Assembly (NCBI RefSeq): GCF_023667495.1
Contig: NZ_JAMOZL010000008.1
Location: 310,001 to 374,000 of the forward strand
DNA length: 64,000 bases
Reading direction: 5' to 3'
Source: Dyadobacter sp. MSC1_007
GTDB lineage: Bacteria; Bacteroidota; Bacteroidia; Cytophagales; Spirosomataceae
The notes beneath the pieces were generated by a model, which was given only the letters and a program-made list of their open reading frames with translations, had not been told where the DNA came from and did no database searches. Below, in pieces: positions 43,648 through 52,180 of this stretch (its first letter is position 1; each line of letters opens with the position of its first letter). A program made the position numbers and the translations under genes.

Positions 43648-45024
43648 CTATCGTTCGTCCAAGAACAACGACATGAAAAGCTGGTCCAGATGAGCTACCG
43701 GTATAACTTCGATCTTCGATCGTTTCAGATCGAGCCCCTTGCTGTTGTATTTTGAAATGTAGATCTTTTTAAAACCCAGTTTCTCCGATTCAGAAATACG
43801 GCTGTCGATCCTATTCACCGCTCTCACTTCCCCGCCAAGGCCAACCTCTGCCGCAAAACACACAGAGGGTGGAATGAATTTATCTTCATAGGACGAAACT
43901 ATCGATGCTACAACCGCGAGGTCGATCGCCGGATCTTCGACTTTGAGGCCTCCCGCCACATTGAGGAAAACATCCTGAACGCCGAGCCGGAATCCTCCTC
44001 TCTTTTCAAGCACCGCCAGCAACATTTGCAATCTCTTGGCATCGAAACCTGTACTACTCCGCTGAGGGGTTCCATAGGTCGCCACACTCACAAGAGATTG
44101 TATTTCAACCAACAAAGGCCTGTTACCTTCCATCATTGACCCAATCGCAATACCGCTCACGGGCTCGTCTCGCTGGGAAATCAGGATTTCAGACGGGTTG
44201 CTCACTTGCCGGAGGCCGGTACCGAGCATTTCGTAAATGCCTAATTCCGAAGTGCTTCCAAACCTGTTTTTAATAGTGCGTAAAATGCGGTAAGTATTAT
44301 GACGGTCGCCTTCAAACTGCAAAACGGTATCGACCATATGTTCCAACACTTTCGGCCCAGCCAGTGATCCATCCTTCGTAATATGCCCGATCAGAAACAC
44401 TGGCACCCCCATTTCTTTGGCATACTTCATAAACTCGGCCGTACATTCCCGCACCTGCGACACACTTCCCGCGCCGGATTCAATGTAAGTCGATTGCATT
44501 GTCTGAATAGAATCGACCACCAAAATCTCCGGTTGAAAATCCTCGATCTGCCGGAAAATGTTCTGGGTATGTGTTTCAGTAAGGATAAAGCACTTGTCAC
44601 TTTTGGCGTCCATTCGCTCGGCCCGCATCTTGATTTGTTGTTCCGACTCTTCACCCGAAACATAAAGCACCTTTTTGTTGGACAATGTCAAGGCAATTTG
44701 CAGCATCAGGGTCGATTTGCCAATCCCCGGCTCACCGCCAATCAGCACCAGCGATCCCTGCACAATGCCCCCGCCTAATACGCGGTTCAGTTCCTCGTCA
44801 TAAGTCCTGATCCGAGGCTCATTTTCATACTCAATTTCGGAAATAGCCCTCGGCCGGCTCGCCAGATTGACGGACTTCCACGAAACCGCTGTCTTTTTAT
44901 CTTCCTTTTCAATAACTTCCTGAACAAGTGTATTCCACTCACCGCAGGACGGACATCTGCCGACCCATTTTGGTGAATTATACCCACATTCCTGACAAAA
45001 ATATGCTGTCTTGGCTTTGGCCAT
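43648..45024 (-). CDS. radA: DNA repair protein RadA
   Basis: A 458-residue RecA-like protein that promotes branch migration in recombination. It has the N-terminal C4 zinc finger (C10, C13, C24, C27), Walker A GGEPGIGKST (96-105), the RadA-specific KNRFG motif near residue 255, and a C-terminal Lon-like (pseudo-protease) domain. Cytoplasmic. The gene is convergent with the lipoprotein gene (7 bp) and divergent from the PorT-like gene. All the hallmarks are intact. Confidence 0.96.
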   Translation of the reverse strand: MAKAKTAYFCQECGYNSPKWVGRCPSCGEWNTLVQEVIEKEDKKTAVSWKSVNLASRPRAISEIEYENEPRIRTYDEELNRVLGGGIVQGSLVLIGGEPGIGKSTLMLQIALTLSNKKVLYVSGEESEQQIKMRAERMDAKSDKCFILTETHTQNIFRQIEDFQPEILVVDSIQTMQSTYIESGAGSVSQVRECTAEFMKYAKEMGVPVFLIGHITKDGSLAGPKVLEHMVDTVLQFEGDRHNTYRILRTIKNRFGSTSELGIYEMLGTGLRQVSNPSEILISQRDEPVSGIAIGSMMEGNRPLLVEIQSLVSVATYGTPQRSSTGFDAKRLQMLLAVLEKRGGFRLGVQDVFLNVAGGLKVEDPAIDLAVVASIVSSYEDKFIPPSVCFAAEVGLGGEVRAVNRIDSRISESEKLGFKKIYISKYNSKGLDLKRSKIEVIPVAHLDQLFMSLFLDER

Positions 45025-45189
45025 AATAGAAAAATCTAATTTATATCCTCCTGGTGACTAACGTAATTCAGCCTATATTAATCCAATATTTGCACGTTTC
45101 ACCCACAAAATCAAAAAAAATATGGGATGGGTATAGTTTTTTGCAAATTGTCGTTATTAACCGGTTTTACTTAAAAAATTATATTATCC

Positions 45190-45906
45190 ATGAACATCCT
45201 GACAAAGGTCGCCTGTACATGCCTGCTGAGTATTCTCGCACTTACGTCTGTACAGGCACAAAAAAAAGGTTTTGCGTTCGGTATCAAGGGTGGCGTGAAC
45301 TTATCGCGCCTCACGATGGGAGATGTTTTCACTACGCGTTACGATGACAATGGAAATCCTTATCTTGGATATGATGGCAAAGAAGTAAAAGATAACCTGA
45401 AAGAAAGCTTTAATACAAGGACCGGTGCCGTAGGCGGAGTCTGGATGCGGTTCGGACGCACGGTTTTTATTCAACCGGAGGTGTTGGTATCTACAAAGGG
45501 TGGCTCATTCAAGATCATTCAGACCAATGAAGAGCAACCCATCGAAAAAACAGTAAATATCAAGTACAGCAATATCGATGTTCCGTTGTTGATCGGTCTT
45601 AAAGGAGGGCCATTCCGAATATTGGCTGGCCCTATTGCGTCTTTCCGTATTGGCGATAACCAACGGTTGCGGGATGCATTTAAATACTACACGTCCGATC
45701 TCAACAGCGCGATGTCGCAAGCCACATTTGGTTATCAGTTGGGAGCAGGGCTTGATCTCGGCAATTTCAGCCTGGATGTCCGCAAGGAAGGCTCTTTCAC
45801 AAATCTGGCGTCATTCCAGGTGGATGGCCAGCCGATAGGCGGAGACGCATCCTTAAAACAAAAGATCAGTTCCTGGCAGGTAACGCTAGGGTTGAAGCTG
45901 TTTTAA
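45190..45906 (+). CDS. PorT-family outer-membrane beta-barrel protein
   Basis: A 238-residue exported protein, signal peptide about 1-23 (ending VQAQ), then an eight-stranded-type beta-barrel (outer membrane protein beta-barrel/PorT family). Segments FAFGIKGGVNLSRLTMGD and VFIQPEVLVSTKGGSF alternate polar and aromatic residues, and the C-terminus VTLGLKLF has the terminal phenylalanine recognised by the BAM machinery. Common in Bacteroidota in many copies, often of unknown function. It is monocistronic and followed by a region of short tandem repeats and a terminator. Confidence 0.83.
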   Translation: MNILTKVACTCLLSILALTSVQAQKKGFAFGIKGGVNLSRLTMGDVFTTRYDDNGNPYLGYDGKEVKDNLKESFNTRTGAVGGVWMRFGRTVFIQPEVLVSTKGGSFKIIQTNEEQPIEKTVNIKYSNIDVPLLIGLKGGPFRILAGPIASFRIGDNQRLRDAFKYYTSDLNSAMSQATFGYQLGAGLDLGNFSLDVRKEGSFTNLASFQVDGQPIGGDASLKQKISSWQVTLGLKLF

Positions 45907-45910
45907 TTTT

Positions 45911-46022
45911 GAATGAGTGAATTTTGAATGAGTGAATGAGTGAATGAGTGAATATTTCAAAATCCATTTACCTACTTGACTCATAGCTCATTCAGTTGTT
46001 CCTTTTCACTCATTCACTCATT
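45911..46022. repeat. 8-bp tandem repeat with a distant inverted partner
   Basis: GAATGAGT occurs at 45911-45918 and three times in a row at 45926-45949. AATGAGTGAATGAGTGAA (45935-45952) is the exact reverse complement of TTCACTCATTCACTCATT (46005-46022), so the two sides could pair in a long stem-loop. Non-coding, between the PorT-like gene and its terminator. Confidence 0.85.
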
Positions 46023-46037
46023 GACCCCCTAAAACAA

Positions 46038-46075
46038 AACGAGCAGCCTTCGATCGAGCGATGGCTGCTGTTTTT
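46038..46075 (+). terminator. Terminator downstream of the PorT-like gene
   Basis: AGCAGCC (46042-46048) pairs with GGCTGCT (46063-46069) and is followed by GTTTTT. It lies before the convergent LytTR gene and may serve both. Confidence 0.65.
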
Positions 46076-46108
46076 ATGAATAACCCACTAATTTAATTCA
46101 CCAAAGTC

Positions 46109-46507
46109 TTATGCACTGATGCGAAGGTGCGAATGGTCCAGCATACCTGAAACCTCCTTGATCTTTCTGCGAGAAACGACCACTTCTTTGCCGCATGACA
46201 ATCTTAGCATGCGATCGTCTTCCAAGCGCTCCACTACGTATGCCGCATTGACGAGATATGATTTGTGTACGCGCATGAAATTCGCATTCAGTTGCTCGGC
46301 AAGGGATTTTAAAGTTTTTGAAACCAAATATTTCTTACCGGTATTAGTATATATAAACGTATAATTTCCTTCGCCTTCCAGAAACGTAATTACATCTGGA
46401 GTAAGGAAGATGGTCCGGCCCATAGATTGAACTGAAATATAGGAACGGCTGTCGTTGTAAGTTCTTTCAGACAGGTTTGAGCGATTAAAGCTTGTAAAAT
46501 TTTTCAT
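46109..46507 (-). CDS. Stand-alone LytTR DNA-binding protein
   Basis: A 132-residue protein that is essentially a LytTR DNA-binding domain (about 28-130) without a receiver domain. Diagnostic parts are DVITFLEGEGNYTFIYT, then RVHKSYLVN (79-87) and EVVVSRRK (108-115). LytTR domains bind DNA through a beta-fold and control virulence, biofilm or competence genes in other phyla. I start at ATG 46507; the frame runs upstream to 46555 but the -7 promoter box lies inside that extension. It is transcribed divergently from pheS. Without a receiver, its activity is presumably set by level or partner binding. Confidence 0.87.
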   Translation of the reverse strand: MKNFTSFNRSNLSERTYNDSRSYISVQSMGRTIFLTPDVITFLEGEGNYTFIYTNTGKKYLVSKTLKSLAEQLNANFMRVHKSYLVNAAYVVERLEDDRMLRLSCGKEVVVSRRKIKEVSGMLDHSHLRISA

Positions 46508-46543
46508 GGTAACGTCGACTAATATTGATGTGATTTCGTATTT

Positions 46544-46551
46544 CAAAATTA
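46544..46551 (-). promoter_or_regulatory. -7 box of the LytTR gene
   Basis: On the minus strand this reads TAATTTTG, a perfect TAnnTTTG match 37 nt before the ATG at 46507. It makes a start upstream at 46555 impossible for this transcript. Confidence 0.45.
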
Positions 46552-46574
46552 GCACATAGTGTAATGTTAGAGAA

Positions 46575-46686
46575 ATGCGTAAAAGTACGTACCTATATCC
46601 AATTGGCTGATAATCAGATTTTTAAATATTGACCGGAAAGTAAAAAGACGTAACAGAACTTAGTAGAATGCGTAGTTTTACGTAGT
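46575..46686. promoter_or_regulatory. Paired imperfect motifs between LytTR gene and pheS
   Basis: ATGCGTAAAAGTACGTAC (46575-46592) and ATGCGTAGTTTTACGTAGT (46668-46686) share ATGCGTA and TACGTA halves about 93 bp apart. They lie upstream of the divergent LytTR and pheS genes and could be regulator-binding sites, possibly for the LytTR protein itself. Confidence 0.4.
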
Positions 46687-46769
46687 GCCCAAAAGCTGAT
46701 TTTTTGTAACAAAGAGACCGTTCTGACGTTTATGGGTCCAATATCTTCCGGTAGCGAGTTAACTTTCGT

Positions 46770-46777
46770 TATCTTTG
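46770..46777 (+). promoter_or_regulatory. -7 box of pheS
   Basis: TATCTTTG is a perfect TAnnTTTG match 75 nt before the pheS start codon. No TTG was found at the usual -33 distance. Confidence 0.45.
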
Positions 46778-46852
46778 CAGCAGTTTTAGGTCACGAAATC
46801 CGGCTTGAAAACACATTGAGACAGACCAGTCACCAATAACAATAACCGTTTT

Positions 46853-47893
46853 ATGATTACCGATCGGGTAAAGGAGTTAGTTTCTGAGATTGAACAAGCA
46901 ACAGTTTCAAACAAGGAGCAGCTCGAAGCGTTCAGACTAAAGTATATCAGTAAAAAAGGCGCAGTCACAGAACTATTTGAAGGCCTGAAAAATATTCCTC
47001 AGGAGGACAGACGCGCAGTAGGCCAGGAATTGAACACACTGAAAAACCTGGCTCAAGACCGTTTCCAGACTTTTGCGACCGCTCTTGAAAGCGCAGGCGA
47101 CACCAACCCGGAAATGCAGATTGATCTTACACTCCCGGTAGCTCCTAATTTACAGGGAAGCCTCCATCCGCTGACCATTGTACGTCGCAGGATCATCGAA
47201 ATCTTCGAAAGAATGGGCTTCAATGTGTCCTATGGCCCTGAAATAGAAAAAGACTGGTACAATTTCAGCGCTCTGAACTTCGCCGATAACCACCCGGCCC
47301 GGGAAATGCAGGATACGTTTTTTATCTCTAAAAGCGAAGGAGAAGTAAAAGACGATGTATTGCTCCGCACGCACACGTCCAATGTACAAGTTAGGCTTAT
47401 GGAACGGCAAAAACCACCGATCCGGTCGATTATGCCTGGGCGTGTTTTCCGTAATGAAGCGATTTCAGCCCGCGCGCATTGCGTGTTTCACCAGGTTGAA
47501 GGTTTATATGTCGACAAGAATGTGAGTTTTAAAGACCTCAAAGATACTTTGTACCATTTCGCGAAGGAAATGTTTGGCAAAGACTCTCAAATACGTCTTC
47601 GCCCCTCCTATTTCCCTTTTACCGAACCGAGCGCGGAAATTGACGTTACCTGCTTTATATGTGGCGGCTCCGGATGTAATGTCTGCAAACACACAGGCTG
47701 GGTTGAAATAGCAGGTTCGGGAATGGTAGATCCTAATGTATTAGAAAACTGCGGCATCGACAGTGAAGAATACACCGGCTTTGCGTTCGGAATGGGCATC
47801 GAGCGGATCACCATGCTGCGTTATGGCATCAATGATCTCCGTCTTTTTACAGAAAACGATGTTCGTTTCCTGAGACAATTCGAAGGAGCGTGA
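46853..47893 (+). CDS. pheS: Phenylalanyl-tRNA synthetase alpha subunit
   Basis: The catalytic alpha subunit of the heterotetrameric class II PheRS (346 residues), charging tRNA-Phe in the cytoplasm. The N-terminal coiled coil (about 1-85) is followed by the class II core: HPLTIVRRRI, FNVSYGPEIEKDWYNF, motif 2 GRVFRNEAISARAHCVFHQVEG, and motif 3 AFGMGIERITMLRYGI. The short cysteine-rich insertion CFICGGSGCNVCKHTGW near residue 266 is common in this subfamily. pheT is not adjacent, which is normal in Bacteroidota. A strong terminator follows. Confidence 0.97.
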   Translation: MITDRVKELVSEIEQATVSNKEQLEAFRLKYISKKGAVTELFEGLKNIPQEDRRAVGQELNTLKNLAQDRFQTFATALESAGDTNPEMQIDLTLPVAPNLQGSLHPLTIVRRRIIEIFERMGFNVSYGPEIEKDWYNFSALNFADNHPAREMQDTFFISKSEGEVKDDVLLRTHTSNVQVRLMERQKPPIRSIMPGRVFRNEAISARAHCVFHQVEGLYVDKNVSFKDLKDTLYHFAKEMFGKDSQIRLRPSYFPFTEPSAEIDVTCFICGGSGCNVCKHTGWVEIAGSGMVDPNVLENCGIDSEEYTGFAFGMGIERITMLRYGINDLRLFTENDVRFLRQFEGA

Positions 47894-47910
47894 CATCAGA
47901 TTTTCAAATA

Positions 47911-47952
47911 TCAAAAATGCCCTGTACGTTTGATCGTGCAGGGCATTTTTGA
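47911..47952 (+). terminator. Terminator after pheS
   Basis: TCAAAAATGCCCTG-(T)-ACG pairs with CGT-GCAGGGCATTTTTGA around a TTTGAT loop, with A and T runs on both sides. It also lies at the 3' side of the convergent esterase gene. Confidence 0.8.
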
Positions 47953-47966
47953 TTTACTTATATTCT

Positions 47967-48698
47967 TTAAAACCTCGTTTCTAAATAATACGGCAACATT
48001 TTCTTCCATGCCCACCAGTCGTGTGGAATGTCTGGACCCCAGATATCAAGCTCATGCGGCACATTTTTCGATGTCAGAATAGCCGATATGTGTCTGGAAT
48101 AGTCGGGCATCTCATAAGCTCCGGAACCGGTAACGAAGTGAATATGCCGACTGTCACGGTACATCGATAAATGCCATTCTGCCTTCAACTGAGGCAGATA
48201 ATGCACCGGAGAATTGAAATACACATTATCGTCATAATATCCGTCGGTGTAAACACTGAGGTCATAACAGCCACTCATCGCAATTACCCCATGAATATAA
48301 TCGGGGTGCTTGAAAAAGAGGTTCGCAGCGTGCAATGCACCGAACGACGCACCGGCCGCTATGATTTCGTTGGTAGGACTTGAAGTTTCCTTAATAAACG
48401 GAACGACTTCTTTCACGACATAATCATTGAATGCCTGGTGCCGCACCGCTTTATCGTAGCCGTGCATATGCGGGTTAAGCCAGCTTTCGGAATTAATGCT
48501 GTTAATGCAGTAAACCTTGACCTTTCCCGTATGAATATAAGGTCCAATACTCTCTATTAAGCCATTTTGTTCATATTCCAGATAATCCGATGCCGCCGTC
48601 GGGATGAGCAACAGGGCCAACCCATAATGCCCGTAGACAGCGATATCCATATGTTTATTGAGCGCCGGACTAAACCACCCGGTTACTTCGCGTTGCAT
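47967..48698 (-). CDS. Esterase D-like alpha/beta hydrolase
   Basis: A 243-residue cytoplasmic alpha/beta hydrolase. The nucleophile is S118 in GASFG, D145-type acid lies in the SGCYDLSVYTDG region (approximate), and the His is probably H in GPDIPHDWWAW near the C-terminus. The family covers esterases, S-formylglutathione hydrolases and putative phospholipid or mycolyl-type hydrolases; the substrate cannot be fixed. There is no signal peptide. It is minus strand, convergent with pheS, and 118 bp downstream of the ATP-grasp gene, so possibly co-transcribed with it, although nothing links their functions. Confidence 0.83.
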   Translation of the reverse strand: MQREVTGWFSPALNKHMDIAVYGHYGLALLLIPTAASDYLEYEQNGLIESIGPYIHTGKVKVYCINSINSESWLNPHMHGYDKAVRHQAFNDYVVKEVVPFIKETSSPTNEIIAAGASFGALHAANLFFKHPDYIHGVIAMSGCYDLSVYTDGYYDDNVYFNSPVHYLPQLKAEWHLSMYRDSRHIHFVTGSGAYEMPDYSRHISAILTSKNVPHELDIWGPDIPHDWWAWKKMLPYYLETRF

Positions 48699-48815
48699 TG
48701 CTTTATCATTTAAGTTACTGACTATTAAACAGATTTCGGCAGTTCAAATATTGGTTTATCAATAAAACAATAAACCGTTATCATGAACAGCCTGCCAGCA
48801 ACTGTTAATGATAAC

Positions 48816-50246
48816 TTAATACAATACCCAGGTGTCCTTTCCTCCACCTCCCTGCGACGAGTTCACAACCAATGAACCTTTACGCAGGGCCACACGTGTT
48901 AATCCGCCCGGAATCACGCTGATATCGTCTCCATAAAGAATATAGGGACGAAGGTCGACGTGACGTCCTTCTGCGTGCCCATCCACCATGCACGGCACTC
49001 TTGATAAGGAAATCGTAGGCTGCGCAATATAATTCCGCGGATTAGCTTTTATTTTTTGCCTGAAAAGTTCGTGTTCCTCCGCAGTAGCTTTGGGCCCGAT
49101 AAGCATTCCATAGCCGCCTGCCTCATTGGCTTCCTTCACAACCAATTCTGATATATTCTCAAGAACATAATTAAGGTGGTCCTCTTCGCCGCAGATATAA
49201 GTTTCGACATTCGGGATAATTGCCTCCTCACCCAGATAATACTTGATGATTCTTGGCACGTAGGCGTATACCACCTTATCATCCGCCACTCCGGTGCCCG
49301 GTGCATTGGCCAGGGCTACGCGGCCTTTTTTATACACCTCAAAAATCCCCGGAATACCGATCAGCGAATCTTCATTGAATGCCTCGGGGTCCATGAAAGT
49401 ATCATCTATCCTGCGGTAAATCACGTCCACAATTTGAAGGCCGTTCGTTGTCCGCATTTTCACATATCCATCAGAAACTACCAGATCTCTCGCATCAACA
49501 AGTTCCACGCCCATTTGCTGGGCCAGGTAAGAGTGCTCGAAATAGGCAGAGTTATAAATGCCAGGCGTGAGTACTGCCACAGTCGGATTAGGACGATCGG
49601 CGAGGTGTTGCAGCATTTGCAAAAGCCTGGTAGGATAATCGGAAACTGGCCTTACCCCTGTTCTGGCCAAAACATCAGGGAAAATTTGCTTCGATAACTC
49701 CCTGTTTTCAAGCATATAAGATACACCTGACGGGCAGCGCAGGTTATCTTCCAGCACCATAAATGTCCCGTCGTCACCTTTGATGAGATCAGTCCCCGTA
49801 ATATGGCACCAAATGCCTTTCGGCGGTTTCAACCCAATGCATGGTTTCAGAAAGCATTTGCTGGATTCGATCAGTTCGCGGGGCACTACGCCGTCGTTCA
49901 GGATATTCTGCTCGTTATAAACATCATCAATGAACATATTAAGGGCCTTGATCCTTTGCTTCAGACCCTTTTCAAGCCATTCCCACTCGGCATTGGACAG
50001 CACACGCGGAATAATGTCGATCGGCATGATCCGCTCCGTACCTTCACCTTCGGAATAGACGTTAAAAGTAATACCCATCGAAAGCAGGGCACGCTCCGTC
50101 GCCGACTGCCTGTTGGTGAGGTCTTCGTGCGTCAGATTTTCAAATTTATTCTTCAAATGCTCGTAACCCTGCCGGATAGTCCCGTCGGGAGTAAACATTT
50201 CATCGAAGAAGTTTTCGATCTGATAATTTGAAAATGAAAAATTCAT
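48816..50246 (-). CDS. Circularly permuted ATP-grasp protein (DUF404/DUF407 type)
   Basis: A 476-residue protein of the circularly permuted ATP-grasp type, with segments FTPDGTIRQGYEHLKNKFENL, PSGVSYMLENRELSKQIFPD and RHVDLRPYILYGDD near the C-terminus; EDNLRCPSGVSY and GGYGMLIGPKA belong to the ATP and metal sites. Start at ATG 50246 (MNFSFSNYQ); a TTG at 50255 is not preferred. Members are usually encoded beside an alpha-E (DUF403) protein and a transglutaminase-like gene and are thought to build a small peptide. Here neither partner is adjacent; an esterase gene is downstream. Cytoplasmic; product unknown. Confidence 0.87.
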   Translation of the reverse strand: MNFSFSNYQIENFFDEMFTPDGTIRQGYEHLKNKFENLTHEDLTNRQSATERALLSMGITFNVYSEGEGTERIMPIDIIPRVLSNAEWEWLEKGLKQRIKALNMFIDDVYNEQNILNDGVVPRELIESSKCFLKPCIGLKPPKGIWCHITGTDLIKGDDGTFMVLEDNLRCPSGVSYMLENRELSKQIFPDVLARTGVRPVSDYPTRLLQMLQHLADRPNPTVAVLTPGIYNSAYFEHSYLAQQMGVELVDARDLVVSDGYVKMRTTNGLQIVDVIYRRIDDTFMDPEAFNEDSLIGIPGIFEVYKKGRVALANAPGTGVADDKVVYAYVPRIIKYYLGEEAIIPNVETYICGEEDHLNYVLENISELVVKEANEAGGYGMLIGPKATAEEHELFRQKIKANPRNYIAQPTISLSRVPCMVDGHAEGRHVDLRPYILYGDDISVIPGGLTRVALRKGSLVVNSSQGGGGKDTWVLY

Positions 50247-50563
50247 ACAATTCAAAATTTGAATAAGTCAATACCGAGTGTTCACAGAACAATATATGGT
50301 CAATGTATGAATTAACAAAACAATTAACAATCACCAGATTCCAGGCGTGTAACATTTCATAAGCCTGCTCGTTATAAACCGCTGACGCTGACTAAGTGCC
50401 ACTCACTTTTCGTTTTAGTTGCGATTTGATAATATTAAAATCATGCCTTTAACCTGCCAGGAATATAATTTACCCAATCGATAAACATTCGTTGCAAGTC
50501 AATCCACTTAATCTTTTATTTGCACATTGATATAAATTACGGCGCCCCCGGTACTACGTTCCT
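50247..50563. other. Divergent intergenic region between ATP-grasp and DUF5723 genes
   Basis: A roughly 317-bp AT-rich gap. It must hold two divergent promoters. TTG-type and TATTTGCAC-like sequences are present near 50494-50525, but no full TAnnTTTG box is clear, and no small gene or RNA is evident. Confidence 0.4.
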
Positions 50564-52111
50564 ATGCTTAAAAGTTGGTTATCCATATTCGGACTGGTTG
50601 TCGGAGTAACCTTCAGTGCTCTTTCCCAGCATGTTCCGGGCGTGGCTATGAGTAATTTCGCCGGAACGAATGCACTTTACCATAATCCGGCTTTCGTTAC
50701 CGACAGCCGTTATAGTCTATATGTCAATCTGGTCGGGACGCAATTTTACACCGCCAATAATCACGTGCGATACGAAGCGCCCTATTCATTTTTAAGCCTA
50801 ATTACCAACACAGTACCTGCTAAATATCATAACGAAAGAGGAATGTTACTTTTCCCAAGGTCATATCTTGGCGAAAACCTGAACGGCAATAAAAAATATC
50901 TGAATGCAGGCGGCGACACACGATTGCCTTCTGTGATGTTCAATATGTTCAAAGGGAGAATCGGTGTAGGTATTTCCACAAGAGCGCGCTACATTCTCAA
51001 TACCACCCAGGTTACCGAATCGCTTGCCAGGCTTATCAGCAAAACGACCCAGCTTAAAGAATTACAAGGGCCGATTTTCACAAACCAGTCCGGTCAGCTG
51101 CATTTGAACGGCCTCGGAGAAATCGCCTTCACGGTCGGCGGGACGGTTTTTGATGACGAATCGGATTTTCTAAAAGTGGGCGTCACGGTAAAAAGGCTTA
51201 TCGGACTTTATAATGCACACGCCATCATCGATGCCTCTTCGTACGACATCCAGCCCGATCCCACATGGGAGAACAAGCGCCAGTACATCCATGTGAACGA
51301 GATCAACGTGCGGTATGCCATGACCCGTGACGAAGGTTTTCAAAACATTAAACCCACTCCTGCCTGGCTCATTGGCGGAGCACCTCCCGGAAGCGGATGG
51401 GGCTTCGACCTGGGCGCTGTATACGAGTACCGGCCCGATGTCCATAAATATACCTACCGGGAAATGGGTGATCGAAAGCGGGATGCTTCCAAAAACAAAT
51501 ACCTTTATCGCATCGCCGTTTCACTAACCGACATAGGAAGAGTCCATTTCAAGAACCCAGCCTATATTTTACAACAAGAGACCCATACTACAGATAAAGA
51601 ATTCAGATACAACACATTCCAGAAGCTCGAAGGCTCAGAAGGGATATTCAATGCGATCAATTCCTCACTGGACGGCGGCCAGCCGCTTCCAGCCAACTTC
51701 AAATCGGTATTACCTACTGCATTTCAGGCGAGTGTGGATTACAATGTAAAGCCTAATGTATATGTAAGCGGCCTCTGGGTCCAGAACCTGATTTCCCAAA
51801 AAGCATTTGGCATGAAAGCCGAATCGTACGTGGGCGTTACCCCTCGCTACGAGCATAAGTGGTACGAAATATCAGTGCCGCTTTCGCTGATGAACCGCTA
51901 CCGGTCCCCGGCGATCGGCCTCGCGGGCAGGATCGGGCCATTGTGGATTGGCACCGATCATCTTACCGGTTTGCTCAATATAGGCAATCCAAGGTCCTTT
52001 AACCTGTATTTCGGTATTTCAGCAGGACTTTTCCGCCGACCACCCGAATCACAAAACAAATGCTGGCCGCCAGAGGATTCGTGGCTGAGACGTATTTTTA
52101 CTAAACGATAA
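50564..52111 (+). CDS. DUF5723-like outer-membrane beta-barrel protein
   Basis: A 515-residue exported protein; the signal peptide spans about 1-22 (ending LSQ). The rest is beta-strand rich with repeated aromatic-glycine patterns such as MSNFAGTNALYHNPAFV at the start of the barrel and GISTRARYILNTTQV. It resembles DUF5723, a Bacteroidota family modelled as an outer-membrane beta-barrel. A short acidic/basic C-terminal tail (WLRRIFTKR) replaces the usual C-terminal aromatic residue, which is odd for a BAM substrate. Single gene; the function is not known. Confidence 0.75.
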   Translation: MLKSWLSIFGLVVGVTFSALSQHVPGVAMSNFAGTNALYHNPAFVTDSRYSLYVNLVGTQFYTANNHVRYEAPYSFLSLITNTVPAKYHNERGMLLFPRSYLGENLNGNKKYLNAGGDTRLPSVMFNMFKGRIGVGISTRARYILNTTQVTESLARLISKTTQLKELQGPIFTNQSGQLHLNGLGEIAFTVGGTVFDDESDFLKVGVTVKRLIGLYNAHAIIDASSYDIQPDPTWENKRQYIHVNEINVRYAMTRDEGFQNIKPTPAWLIGGAPPGSGWGFDLGAVYEYRPDVHKYTYREMGDRKRDASKNKYLYRIAVSLTDIGRVHFKNPAYILQQETHTTDKEFRYNTFQKLEGSEGIFNAINSSLDGGQPLPANFKSVLPTAFQASVDYNVKPNVYVSGLWVQNLISQKAFGMKAESYVGVTPRYEHKWYEISVPLSLMNRYRSPAIGLAGRIGPLWIGTDHLTGLLNIGNPRSFNLYFGISAGLFRRPPESQNKCWPPEDSWLRRIFTKR

Positions 52112-52180
52112 ATGTTTCGTCTGCGTTAATAATGGATATGGTACTGTTATCTGATCAACCCATATCTAAATTCCAGAAAA

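Noticed and set aside
45911..45952. GAATGAGT tandem repeat read as a CRISPR array
   Set aside because: Units are 8 bp, contiguous, without unique spacers and without cas genes.
46541..46555. Start of the LytTR frame at 46555
   Set aside because: The -7 promoter box at 46544-46551 lies inside the extra segment and the added residues are not LytTR-like; ATG 46507 is preferred.
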